From Sphingobium sp. Z007 (GTDB lineage: Bacteria; Pseudomonadota; Alphaproteobacteria; Sphingomonadales; Sphingomonadaceae): DNA of 64,000 bases. The notes below the pieces were generated by a model. That model made no database searches and was not told the origin of the DNA. It saw nothing but the letters and a program-made list of their open reading frames with translations. Of this stretch, positions 47,181-55,052 are shown piece by piece (the first letter of the stretch is position 1; each line of letters starts with the position of its first letter). The position numbers were made by a program, and so were the translations under genes. Location of the stretch: NCBI RefSeq assembly GCF_900013425.1, contig NZ_FBXK01000005.1, positions 1,302,001 to 1,366,000 of the forward strand, written 5' to 3'.

Positions 47181-48046
47181 GACCGATTCTCCGATCCACC
47201 CGTCAAGCGATCCTTGACGACTTGATGCGCCCGGTGCTTTAGCTTTGCCGACGCCATTACCAGCGGCTTTATCTCCGGCTGCGCGTCGTCATACGGCACC
47301 GTCTTGCGAAACCGGCCGCCATTTAGGCGGGCCAGAACTCCGCGCGGCACAGGCTCCCAGTTGGATGGATCTGTATTGAGGGGATTGCTGTCCAAACATT
47401 TGAGCACGTGCCCCTCCGGCACCGGTCCATGGATCTGCTCCCACAACCACTTATGCTTGAGAACATAGGTTCGCTCAAAGCCCGTGTGGGGGTTCGGCTG
47501 GTCCACCGAGATCTCGACATATCCATCGGTCGACACCCGCTCATGACCCAGATACTTCGTGTTGTGAGGCAGATGGCCCTTTTCAAATTGAGTCCGCCGT
47601 GCATTGGGATGCAAGCCGCCACGACCAGGCGCACACTTCGTGCCCTTATTCATCGGCGCCGCCCCCTTCTCGAAGTGACCCGTTCGGCCGGTGGTCCATC
47701 GCTGGCGCTTCCGGAGGGCGTGCAGCTTTTTCTGGGTCACCTCCGGCCGATCAAATGCTGCCTGGAAACCCGCGTGATACTCAGCGATCGCCAAGGTGCT
47801 GTTGGATCGCAGCCAATCCATCTCGGCTGGCGTGTAGGCCTTGATCCGCCCTTTGTACCGCGATCCGTCGCGCCCGACCTTCCAGCCCTTGCGCTTGCGG
47901 AGCTGGTTGAGGTGGGAAGCGGTGACGTCCGAGCGACCGAAGGCCGTCAGGAAGGCTGCGTGATAGTCACTAATGACAAGGCGATAATTCGCCTCTAGCC
48001 ACGCCATCTCTTCGGCGCTGTAGGGGATGCGGCCGCGGCGCTTCAT
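47177..48046 (-). CDS. HNH-endonuclease-like protein with repeated N-terminal helix-turn-helix units
   Basis: 289 residues. The N-terminus has two similar units of about 65 residues ('YSAEEMAWLEANYRLVISDYHAAFLTAFGR' and 'YTPAEMDWLRSNSTLAIAEYHAGFQAAFDR'), each followed by 'LHALRKRQRW'-type basic segments, probably DNA-binding. The C-terminal part follows the HNH_3 pattern ('YVLKHKWLWEQIHGPVPEGHVLKCLDSNPLNTDPSNWE'), but the usual HH pair before the Asp is LK, so cleavage is uncertain. It may be a homing-type nuclease or a DNA-binding relic. Confidence 0.7.
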   Translation of the reverse strand: MKRRGRIPYSAEEMAWLEANYRLVISDYHAAFLTAFGRSDVTASHLNQLRKRKGWKVGRDGSRYKGRIKAYTPAEMDWLRSNSTLAIAEYHAGFQAAFDRPEVTQKKLHALRKRQRWTTGRTGHFEKGAAPMNKGTKCAPGRGGLHPNARRTQFEKGHLPHNTKYLGHERVSTDGYVEISVDQPNPHTGFERTYVLKHKWLWEQIHGPVPEGHVLKCLDSNPLNTDPSNWEPVPRGVLARLNGGRFRKTVPYDDAQPEIKPLVMASAKLKHRAHQVVKDRLTGGSENRS

Positions 48047-48285
48047 TGTTCGGTCGTTCCGCCGATCATCGGCAGCATGGGCTTGAAGCGGTCCCCGTGG
48101 TTGGCGAGGACTGTCACTGCCTTGAGCTGAAGATCCGCGTTCCTGATGATCTGGTCCGCGACATCGGTGATGGCCTCGGAGCGCTTCACCTCGTCTTGGA
48201 TCTGCTCGGACGTAAGGCCCTCCTCCCCCAAGCGCTCAAGCTGGGCAAAGAGGTGGTTGTTCAGATCGGAAAGCTTGTTCTTCAT
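48043..48285 (-). CDS. Small hypothetical protein
   Basis: 80 residues, helical: 'SDLNNHLFAQLERLGEEGLTSEQIQDEVKRSEAITDVADQIIRNADLQLKAV'. Small phage proteins of this type often precede an HNH gene; the function is unknown. Good AGGAG site, and ATGA overlaps on both sides. Confidence 0.6.
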   Translation of the reverse strand: MKNKLSDLNNHLFAQLERLGEEGLTSEQIQDEVKRSEAITDVADQIIRNADLQLKAVTVLANHGDRFKPMLPMIGGTTEQ

Positions 48286-49211
48286 GATGAAATCTCCTGA
48301 TTTGCTGGCACCGCGTCATGCACCTGGCCATGCAGGCGACGGCCGGCGATCTTCTTCCCGACCTTCCGGAATTCGTATCCAGACCTGTGAATGTCATCGA
48401 TCCAGACCGGCAGTATCTCGCCCCACTGCTTGAACAAGAACGGGACACCTGCCCCAGCACATTGATCACGGAGGCGGAGGACCCATTCGGGATGCATCGG
48501 TCGGGCACGCGGGCCGCTCTCGCCGCCACATATGATCCAATTGATCGCCAGCTCGTCGCTGATGCCAGTGAAGTCACAGGTCGAGCAACATTCCTGCGCG
48601 CCGCAATCGCGCTGGATAATCGGGGGATTGCCGTCGTCATCGAGCCAATTCGGACATTCATGATAGAGCAGCAGGCTCAAATCGATCGGGCCCAGCATCG
48701 GCTCGACTGACAGGAAGGCGACGGGCAGGTCGTAGAGGGTCCGAAGCCTGCGCAGCTTCGGAATATCCCGGTCCGCCTCTGCCTGATTGACGACGGTGAT
48801 CCCAAGCCAGACGTTGTCCGGCAAGCGACCAGCGGCTTCCGCCATCTTCTGCGCATTGCCAATACGCTTCGTCACCAGCAGCCAGTCGAGATGCGGCGTC
48901 TCGCGGATCAGATGGAATAGCTCGGCGCGCCATTCGGCCGGCACCTCGTTGTCGAACACGTCGGCAAGGGAGGAGCAGAACACACGATAGCGGACGCCCT
49001 CCTTCGCTGCCCGGTTGTTCCAGCGACGGGGTTGTTTCCATGTCGACGCGGCCGTGTGCCGGCGCGGCTGGCCCGGTCCCCACGGCACGCCTAATCGCGA
49101 CTGCGCGAGATCCGCCGCATAACAATTGTCGCAGCCCGGACCGACCTTCGTACAGCCGATCCAGCCGTTGAAGGTGTGGTGCGCCCATTCGATCTTGGTG
49201 TTCTCACCCAT
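48282..49211 (-). CDS. DUF5131 (phage Gp37/Gp68) family protein
   Basis: 309 residues. The family signature is complete: 'TKIEWAHHTFNGWIGCTKVGPGCDNCYAADLAQ' (three cysteines), 'VFCSSLADVFDNEVP', 'LDWLLVTKR' and 'INWIICGGESGPRARPMHPEW'. The cysteine set and 'CGGESG' recall radical-SAM proteins, but the chemistry of this family is not established. It is common on phages and plasmids. Extra cysteines (CGAQECCSTC) lie in the middle. Confidence 0.82.
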   Translation of the reverse strand: MGENTKIEWAHHTFNGWIGCTKVGPGCDNCYAADLAQSRLGVPWGPGQPRRHTAASTWKQPRRWNNRAAKEGVRYRVFCSSLADVFDNEVPAEWRAELFHLIRETPHLDWLLVTKRIGNAQKMAEAAGRLPDNVWLGITVVNQAEADRDIPKLRRLRTLYDLPVAFLSVEPMLGPIDLSLLLYHECPNWLDDDGNPPIIQRDCGAQECCSTCDFTGISDELAINWIICGGESGPRARPMHPEWVLRLRDQCAGAGVPFLFKQWGEILPVWIDDIHRSGYEFRKVGKKIAGRRLHGQVHDAVPANQEISS

Positions 49212-49443
49212 GGGTCGCCTCCCCCGTCACAGGCGTCACCCGGCTGAGCAGGTAGCAACCGCTGATCCCCTCCAGCCAGATTACGGGCGAATGACAGGAG
49301 AGCAGCTGCGCCTCCGACCGCGTCTTCGTCGTTATGACGTCGCCGCCATCGCGGCGGACGGTGACGGCTTGCCCGATCGGGTAGCGCTCGTTCCATTTGT
49401 CGCACTCACGCTGCATCAGGTGCGGCTTGTTCAGCAGGGCCAT
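49204..49443 (-). CDS. Small hypothetical phage protein
   Basis: 79 residues from an ATG that overlaps the ASCH gene stop (TGATG). 'CDKWNERYPIGQAVTVRRDGGDVITTKTRSEAQLLSCHSPVIWLEGISGCYLLSRVTPV' is a small beta-rich domain common in phages beside DUF5131 and ASCH genes. Function unknown. It overlaps DUF5131 by 8 bp. Confidence 0.65.
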   Translation of the reverse strand: MALLNKPHLMQRECDKWNERYPIGQAVTVRRDGGDVITTKTRSEAQLLSCHSPVIWLEGISGCYLLSRVTPVTGEATHG

Positions 49444-49976
49444 CACATTTCCTCCGCAAACTGTTCGGCGTCGGGCCAATTCCACAGTCCCTGCGCGCCG
49501 CGCATCGGCTGGGGCTCGTCCCACTTCTCGATCTCGAGCATCGGCCAGCCCCAGTTTGCGTGCTCGCTCCGGTCGCTATCGAAACCGGGCAGGCCGGGCA
49601 GTTCGTTCTCCGCCTCCTGGGGAAAGCCGAATTCCTGCACCGCGATCTCGATGCCGTTGCGCGGCTCACCAAGGATGGCGGTACCAAGGCCAGCCGACAG
49701 GGGCAGACCCACCGGCTTCTTGAAGTGGTAGAGCGGCATCAGCAGCGCCAGCGCTTCCTCTACATGCAAACAGGTCGCCGCCGCGTTTGCACCACCGAAT
49801 TTCAGATGGTCGACGATGTCGCGGATTTCGCTCGCGCGCATCGGCCGTGCCGAAGCATGGATGACGATGCGTTGGCCGATCGCGGAGCGCGGGGCTTTCC
49901 ATCCGCGAAACTCGAACGGTTTCGCGCCGACGACGATCAGCGAGGCCCATGGTTGCCAGAGGGTGAGCGCCTTCAT
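49443..49976 (-). CDS. ASCH-domain protein
   Basis: 177 residues. The start 'MKALTLWQPWASLIVVGAKPFEFRGW' and later 'RIVIHASARP' and 'GTAILGE' match the ASCH fold (a PUA-like beta-barrel) found in RNA-binding proteins and in amidohydrolases of acetylated cytidine. A long insert precedes the last strand (NWGWPMLEIEKWDEP). It may bind or edit a modified nucleoside. Its neighbours (DUF5131, PAPS-reductase-like) fit a nucleic-acid-modification theme. Confidence 0.78.
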   Translation of the reverse strand: MKALTLWQPWASLIVVGAKPFEFRGWKAPRSAIGQRIVIHASARPMRASEIRDIVDHLKFGGANAAATCLHVEEALALLMPLYHFKKPVGLPLSAGLGTAILGEPRNGIEIAVQEFGFPQEAENELPGLPGFDSDRSEHANWGWPMLEIEKWDEPQPMRGAQGLWNWPDAEQFAEEM

Positions 49977-50323
49977 GCTGCCCCCCTGTTGAGAATGCGG
50001 TCTATCTCAGCCTTGCGACGCGCCGCGTTTTCAGCCGCCACACGTCGATCCTTGGCCGTCTCGATGTTGAAGGTCAGCATTCCGAACAGCAGTTCGACCA
50101 GCAGCGTCCGGCCAGAAAACTGGATGCCCAGATTGTATTTCCAGCCGCCGCCAAATCGGGGTGCCGCCCTGTCACCCCTGCGCGGCTGATTGAGCGGCGC
50201 GGCCGAGTTGGTCATGCCATGCCAATTGTAGCCAGCCTGCCAAGGCCAGCGCTCGGCCCGAATTAGCAAAGCGCCGATGCGGACCTTATTGCGGTCGCGC
50301 ACAAAGATCGGTTCACGATCCAT
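49973..50323 (-). CDS. Hypothetical phage protein
   Basis: 116 residues from the ATG at 50323, which overlaps the upstream stop (TAATG). 'FVRDRNKVRIGALLIRAERWPWQAGYNW' opens the protein and 'GGGWKYNLGIQFSGRTLLVELLFGMLTFNI' forms a beta-rich core, followed by a basic helix (AAENAARRKAEIDRIL). Not recognised. Confidence 0.6.
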   Translation of the reverse strand: MDREPIFVRDRNKVRIGALLIRAERWPWQAGYNWHGMTNSAAPLNQPRRGDRAAPRFGGGWKYNLGIQFSGRTLLVELLFGMLTFNIETAKDRRVAAENAARRKAEIDRILNRGAA

Positions 50324-50793
50324 TACGCCATCTCCCCGCAACCGCGCCCGACCAGCTGGCCGTTCTCGCCGCCTGTGAAGTCGCGCCAGTGGACCCAGCC
50401 CTTCGGACAATCAAAGCCCCATTCGCGAACCTTCTGACCGGTGAAGAACAGCGACACGCAAGGCTCGCCGTCGATCAATTCAAGGCGGTGGAGCGCCGTC
50501 GCAGCGCGTGTGATGACGTCGCCCGGCTGACGGATGAACGTGCCTGCGGGTGTGATCTCCCGGTAGCTGCCCGCGATCACATAAGAGACATTTTCCCACG
50601 GATGATCGTGTAGCGCCCGATCATCGTCGTCGCGCAGGATGCGATGCAGATAAACGTTTTGCTGCTCGTTGCGCGGGATGATCCACCAGCGCTCCAGATA
50701 GACCGGGTCGCCGATAGGGAAATCGCAATCGCGCGACATGACTGCCGCAGCCCATGCCTGCATATCCGTGAGGGAAGCGTAGCCGATACTCAT
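50323..50793 (-). CDS. Cupin-like phage protein
   Basis: 156 residues. 'VYLHRILRDDDDRALHDHPWENVSYVIAGSYRE' carries the cupin-1 metal histidines (H62, H64) and 'RQPGDVITRAATALHRLEL' the second half with H102. This is a phage family of small cupins with unknown substrate. It is the first gene of the leftward accessory operon, so the promoter should lie in 50794-50969. The ribosome-binding site is weak (GGGGGTGCGGC). Confidence 0.7.
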   Translation of the reverse strand: MSIGYASLTDMQAWAAAVMSRDCDFPIGDPVYLERWWIIPRNEQQNVYLHRILRDDDDRALHDHPWENVSYVIAGSYREITPAGTFIRQPGDVITRAATALHRLELIDGEPCVSLFFTGQKVREWGFDCPKGWVHWRDFTGGENGQLVGRGCGEMA

Positions 50794-50969
50794 GCCGCAC
50801 CCCCGCCGCGCCGCTGGGCGCAAGTGCAGAACCCACGCGATTGCGCCGTTTCTTTCCCCGGTGTAACTCCGGTGGAAATGGCCTGTTTTGCCGAGTCGTT
50901 CCCCCTCTGATCCGCGCGGTTATCGCGGTCTAAATGAGGATTTCCGCGCGTTGAGGCGCTAGGCGTTGC
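50794..50969. other. Non-coding end of the prophage
   Basis: About 175 bp between the cupin gene and attR with no convincing gene on either strand. It should hold the promoter of the leftward accessory operon and possibly integrase-arm or excision-factor sites. A possible dyad is CGCGGT-TAT-CGCGGT-like repeats near 50916-50929. Confidence 0.3.
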
Positions 50970-51019
50970 CTTCGGGAGGCAGGGGCCGGAGGTTCGAATC
51001 CTCTTTCCCCGACCACATT
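50970..51019. repeat. attR, 50-bp core (3' fragment of tRNA-Pro)
   Basis: Identical to 6317-6366. It holds the 3' half of tRNA-Pro from the anticodon loop to the CCA end, without the 5' half, so it is not a working tRNA. Confidence 0.95.
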
Positions 51020-51110
51020 ATTCATAGTCAGATATGGCGATATATCAGCGGGATGGCATAGCCTTCCCCGCCGATTTGTCGTGTCTGCGCGCCTTTTTGC
51101 TACCAGTATT

Positions 51111-51135
51111 TTTCGACAGATGTCATCTGTCGAAA
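51111..51135. promoter_or_regulatory. 25-bp palindrome upstream of tldD
   Basis: Arms TTTCGACAGATG and CATCTGTCGAAA are perfect over 12 bp around a single central T. The one-base centre favours a dimeric-protein operator over an RNA hairpin. It lies in the 270-bp gap between attR and tldD, about 155 bp before the tldD start, where I see no convincing gene. Confidence 0.6.
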
Positions 51136-51289
51136 GCATCCCGCGTCTTTTTGCGCATCCGTAAAAGATGTTTGACCCCGCCTGCCTGGACGGCGATGAT
51201 CCACCTTATCAAGCCGATACGGCCGCAAACCGTGATCCAAATATAATTCGACCCGCGTCCTGCGGGCATAGTCAGGCGGGAGACAAGCC

Positions 51290-52924
51290 TTGCATAGACG
51301 CGATTTTCTGACCTTCGGGGCCATGGGCGTAGGAGGCCTCGTCCTCCCCTCCATGTTCGGCAAGGTCATCGCCGCCGAAGAGTTGAGCAGCGCCATCGAC
51401 GTGGCGGTCAAGAAGGCGCTGGCCGACGCCGCGATGAACGCGGCCAAAAGCGCGGGCGCATCCTATTGCGATGTGCGCGTGGGCCGATACCTGCGCCAGT
51501 TCGTCATCACCCGCGAACGCAATGTCGAAAATGTGGTGAACACCGAATCGACCGGCGTTGGCATCCGCGTGATCGCGAACGGCGCCTGGGGCTTTGCCGC
51601 CACAAATGAAATGACCAAGGAAGCGGTCGCCAAGGCCGCGAGCCAAGCTGTCGCCATCGCCAAGGCCAATGCGCCGGGCCAGAGCGCGCCGGTCCAACTC
51701 GCCCCGGTAACGGGCGTTGGCGAAGTCAGCTGGCGGACGCCGATCGTCAAGAACAGCATGACGGTGCCGATCAAGGACAAGGTTGACCTGTTGATGGGCG
51801 TGAACGCCGCGGCGCTGGACGCCGGGGCCAGCTTCATCCGCTCCATCCTGTTCTTGGTGAACGAGCAGAAATATTTCGCCAGCACCGACGGCAGCTATAT
51901 CGATCAGGACGTCCACCGCATCTGGGCGCCGATGGAAGTCACCGCCGTCGACAAGGCAAGCGGCAAGTTCCGCGTGCGCGAAGGCCTGTCGGCCCCCATG
52001 GGGCTGGGCTATGAATATCTGGACGGGGCGGCCAGCGGCAAGACCGTGCTGCCCAATGGCGTCATCGTCTATGGCCAGTCCTACGACATGAAGGAAGACG
52101 CCGTCGCCGCCGCCAAGCAGGCGATGGCCAAGATCAAGGCGCCCTCGGTCAAGCCGGGCAAATATGACCTGGTGCTCGACCCGTCGCACACCTGGCTGAC
52201 GATCCATGAATCGGTCGGCCATCCGCTCGAACTGGACCGCGTGCTGGGCTATGAAGCCAATTATGCCGGCACCAGCTTCGCCACGATGGATAAGCTGAAG
52301 GCCAATTTCCAATATGGCAGCGACAAGGTGAACATCGTCGCCGACAAGACTCAGCCCGGCAGCCTGGGCGCCGTCTCCTATGACGACGAGGGCGTGAAGA
52401 CCAAGAAATGGGATCTGATCCGCAACGGCAAGCTGGTCGGTTACCAGGCGATCCGCGATCAGGCGCATATCGAGGGCAAGGCGGCATCGGACGGCTGCGC
52501 CTATGCCGATAGTTGGTCCAACGTCCAATTCCAGCGCATGGCCAACGTGTCGCTGGAGCCGGGCAAGGCCAAGCTGAGCGTCGCCGACATGATTTCTAAT
52601 GTCGAAGACGGCATCTACATCATCGGGGACGGCAGCTTCTCGATCGACCAGCAGCGTTATAATGCCCAGTTTGGCGGCCAGCTGTTCTACGAGATCAAGA
52701 AGGGCAAGATCACCCAGCAGATCGAGGATGTCGCATACCAGATCCGTACGCCGGAATTCTGGAACGCCTGCGCCGGGGTCTGCGACGCCAGCGACTATCG
52801 CCTGGGCGGCTCCTTCTTCGACGGCAAGGGCCAGCCGGCGCAGGTTTCGGCCGTGTCGCACGGCTCCAGCACCGCGCGCTTCAACGGCATCAACGTCATC
52901 AACACCGCCCGTTCGCTCGGCTGA
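51290..52924 (+). CDS. tldD: TldD-like metallopeptidase with Tat-type signal
   Basis: 544 residues from a TTG at 51290 (GGGAGA upstream). The N-terminus is a twin-arginine signal (HRRDFLTFGAMGVGGLVLPS), unusual because the classical TldD is cytoplasmic. The zinc motif HESVGH (H306, E307, H311) in 'LTIHESVGHPLELDR' is intact, and the C-terminal 'VSHGSSTARFNGINVINTARSLG' is family-typical. TldD and TldE form a heterodimer that degrades unfolded peptides inside a closed cavity. The next gene is the TldE partner, 20 bp away. Confidence 0.88.
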   Translation: MHRRDFLTFGAMGVGGLVLPSMFGKVIAAEELSSAIDVAVKKALADAAMNAAKSAGASYCDVRVGRYLRQFVITRERNVENVVNTESTGVGIRVIANGAWGFAATNEMTKEAVAKAASQAVAIAKANAPGQSAPVQLAPVTGVGEVSWRTPIVKNSMTVPIKDKVDLLMGVNAAALDAGASFIRSILFLVNEQKYFASTDGSYIDQDVHRIWAPMEVTAVDKASGKFRVREGLSAPMGLGYEYLDGAASGKTVLPNGVIVYGQSYDMKEDAVAAAKQAMAKIKAPSVKPGKYDLVLDPSHTWLTIHESVGHPLELDRVLGYEANYAGTSFATMDKLKANFQYGSDKVNIVADKTQPGSLGAVSYDDEGVKTKKWDLIRNGKLVGYQAIRDQAHIEGKAASDGCAYADSWSNVQFQRMANVSLEPGKAKLSVADMISNVEDGIYIIGDGSFSIDQQRYNAQFGGQLFYEIKKGKITQQIEDVAYQIRTPEFWNACAGVCDASDYRLGGSFFDGKGQPAQVSAVSHGSSTARFNGINVINTARSLG

Positions 52925-52944
52925 TCGGTTAGGGAGAGAGAGAA

Positions 52945-54279
52945 ATGAGCATCCTTACCGAAGCACAGGCCAAGGCGATCCTGACCAAGGTCGTGGGCTT
53001 TTCCAAGGCGGACGAATGCACCGCCCAACTGACCGGCGCGATCCGCGGCAATGTGCGCTTCGCGCGCAATGACGTGTCGACCGCCGGCATCACCGATAAT
53101 ATCGAATTGTCCGTGCAGGTCGCATTCGGCAAGCGGATCGGCACCGCCACGATCAACCAGTTCGACGACGCCGCCCTGGAGCGGGTGGTGCGCCGGGCGG
53201 AAGAACTTGCCAAACTGGCCCCGGAAAACCCGGAATTCATGCCGGCGGTCGAAAAGCAGACCTACATCGCCACCCCCACCTTCAGCGCAGCCACGGCCGG
53301 GATCACGGCAGATTATCGCGCCAAGGTCGCAACCGATTCGATCGGCCCCTGTCGCGCCGAAAAGTTGATCGCGGCAGGCTATCTGGAGGATCAGGCGGGC
53401 TTCGTCGCCTTCCTCAACAGCAAGGGCAATTACGGGTATCAGACCGGCACCAGCGCCGATTATACCTGCACCGTTCGCACCGAGGATGGACGTGGGTCCG
53501 GCTGGGTCGGCCATAATGTGCAGGATGTCGCCACGTTCAACGCGGGCGAGGACATCCGCATCGCCATGCGCAAGGCATCGGCCTCCGCCGAAGCCAAGGC
53601 GCTGGAACCGGGCAAATATACCGTCATTCTGGAACCGGCTGCGGCGGCCGGCCTTATCCAGTTCATGTTCTTCTTCTTCGACGCGCGCTCGGCTGACGAG
53701 GGCCGCAGCTTCCTGTCCAAGAAGGGCGGCGGCAACAAGCTGGGCGAGCAGGTATTCGGGCCGCAGGTCAATTTCTTTGCCGACCCGGCCTATCCGGGCG
53801 CTGCGGTGTATCCATGGGATGAGGAAGGCCTGCCTCGTACAAAAATGCCGATCGTCGAAAATGGCAAGCTCGTGAACATGGAATATTCGCGCTACTGGTC
53901 GCAAAAGCAGGGCAAGCCCGCCATGGCGCAGCCGGGAAATCTGATCATGACCGGCGGCACCAAGTCGACCGCCGATCTGGTGCGGACGACCGAGCGCGGC
54001 ATCCTGGTCTCGCGCACCTGGTATATCCGCATGGTCGATCCGCAGACCGTGCTACTGACCGGCCTGACCCGCGACGGCACCTTCTATATAGAAAATGGCC
54101 AGATCAAATATCCGGTGAAGAATTTCCGCTTCAACGAAAGCCCGGTCATCATGCTCAACAATGTCGAGGAACTCGGCAAACCCGTGCGGGTGAAGGGTGA
54201 CGAAGCGGATTCGCCGATGGTCGTGCCGCCGATGAAACTGCGCGACTTCACCTTCACGTCCCTGTCAGACGCGGTGTAA
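52945..54279 (+). CDS. tldE: TldE/PmbA-like partner subunit
   Basis: 444 residues. It belongs to the TldD/PmbA family ('RGNVRFARNDVSTAGITDNIELSVQVAFGKR', 'NLIMTGGTKSTADLVRTTERGILVSRTWYIR') and lacks the HExxxH motif, as expected of the non-catalytic TldE. It also lacks a signal peptide, so if the TldD is exported by Tat the partner may ride along as a complex. AGGGAGAG precedes the ATG. Confidence 0.85.
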   Translation: MSILTEAQAKAILTKVVGFSKADECTAQLTGAIRGNVRFARNDVSTAGITDNIELSVQVAFGKRIGTATINQFDDAALERVVRRAEELAKLAPENPEFMPAVEKQTYIATPTFSAATAGITADYRAKVATDSIGPCRAEKLIAAGYLEDQAGFVAFLNSKGNYGYQTGTSADYTCTVRTEDGRGSGWVGHNVQDVATFNAGEDIRIAMRKASASAEAKALEPGKYTVILEPAAAAGLIQFMFFFFDARSADEGRSFLSKKGGGNKLGEQVFGPQVNFFADPAYPGAAVYPWDEEGLPRTKMPIVENGKLVNMEYSRYWSQKQGKPAMAQPGNLIMTGGTKSTADLVRTTERGILVSRTWYIRMVDPQTVLLTGLTRDGTFYIENGQIKYPVKNFRFNESPVIMLNNVEELGKPVRVKGDEADSPMVVPPMKLRDFTFTSLSDAV

Positions 54280-54295
54280 GGCTGACGCGCACGGC

Positions 54296-55003
54296 ATGAC
54301 GCGTAGTGACTTTCTTCGGTTGATGGCAGGCGGTCTGGCCAGCGGGTTGCTGGCCCGGCCGCTTGCGGCCATCGCAGCCGGGGGGGGCTATGATTTCTGG
54401 TTTACGCGCCTGCGCTACGATAGCGGCGACTGGGACGTCGATCAGCGCACGCCATCGAATATCGTCATGTCGCTGATCGATTATACGACGCTGCGCGTGG
54501 ACCCGAAGGAGCATGTGATCGCCCTTTCGGACCCGAAAATGCTAACCGCGCCCTTTTGCTATTTGGCAGGACATAAGTTGGTCGAATTTTCAGCGGCCGA
54601 AAGCCGCAATTTCGAACGCTATGTCCGCAATGGCGGCTTCGTCATGGTCGATGATTGCAATCATGACATCGACGGCCTGTTCGCCCGTTCGTTCGAGGCG
54701 CAGATGACAAAGATTTTCGGGCCGAAGGCGTTGAAGACGCTGCCCAAAAGCCATGGCCTCTACCGCAGCTTCTTCAAGTTCGATGATGGCCCACCCAATA
54801 CCGGGTTGGAACTCAATGGCTGGGGCGACGACCTGGTCCACGACTATCTCAAGGGGATAGAGGTGAACGGGCGGCTGGGCGTTCTCTACAGCAACAAAGA
54901 TTATGGCTGCGAATGGGATTATGACTGGCGCAACAAGCGCTTCCTGGCCGAAGACAATACGAAGTTTGCGGTCAATATCGTAATGTACGCCCTATCGGTG
55001 TGA
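54296..55003 (+). CDS. DUF4159 protein with N-terminal signal
   Basis: 235 residues. The signal sequence 'RSDFLRLMAGGLASGLLARPLAAIAAG' has one Arg of a Tat-like motif (RSDFLRL), so Sec or Tat is open. The mature part is the DUF4159 fold: 'YDFWFTRLRYDSGDWDVD', 'FVMVDDCNHDIDGLF' and 'GRLGVLYSNKDYGCEWDYDW'. DUF4159 is a predicted amidotransferase-like or von Willebrand-adjacent domain found with MoxR/DUF58/BatA genes, sometimes fused to BatA. Here it is separate, between the protease pair and MoxR. Confidence 0.8.
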   Translation: MTRSDFLRLMAGGLASGLLARPLAAIAAGGGYDFWFTRLRYDSGDWDVDQRTPSNIVMSLIDYTTLRVDPKEHVIALSDPKMLTAPFCYLAGHKLVEFSAAESRNFERYVRNGGFVMVDDCNHDIDGLFARSFEAQMTKIFGPKALKTLPKSHGLYRSFFKFDDGPPNTGLELNGWGDDLVHDYLKGIEVNGRLGVLYSNKDYGCEWDYDWRNKRFLAEDNTKFAVNIVMYALSV

Positions 55004-55052
55004 CCAGCGCCACCGTCCCTATTCCCGCCTTTCGCCCAACAAGGGACATGAC

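Larger units (their letters stand above)
6317..51019. mobile_element. Temperate podovirus-like prophage, 44.65 kb, integrated in tRNA-Pro
   Basis: The element is bounded by a perfect 50-bp direct repeat (6317-6366 and 50970-51019). It has an integrase next to the left repeat, a CI/Cro-type switch, replication genes and a complete structural cassette: terminases, head-tail-connector portal, scaffold, BPP-1-like capsid and cement, tubular tail proteins, T7-like internal virion proteins, fibre and spike, and lysis genes. No sheath, tape-measure or tail-tube gene is seen, which fits a podovirus. No phage DNA polymerase, RNA polymerase, helicase or reverse transcriptase is visible, so it depends on host replication and transcription. 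Only the tail tubular protein gene is divided. Confidence 0.95.

Noticed and set aside
50970..51017. Second tRNA-Pro
   Set aside because: Only the 3' half is present; it is the attR repeat.
51034..51246. 70-codon open frame between attR and tldD
   Set aside because: No ribosome-binding site, and the palindrome at 51111 falls within it; better read as regulatory DNA.
51272..52861. 529-codon antisense frame over tldD
   Set aside because: The forward strand encodes TldD with HESVGH; the antisense frame has no support.
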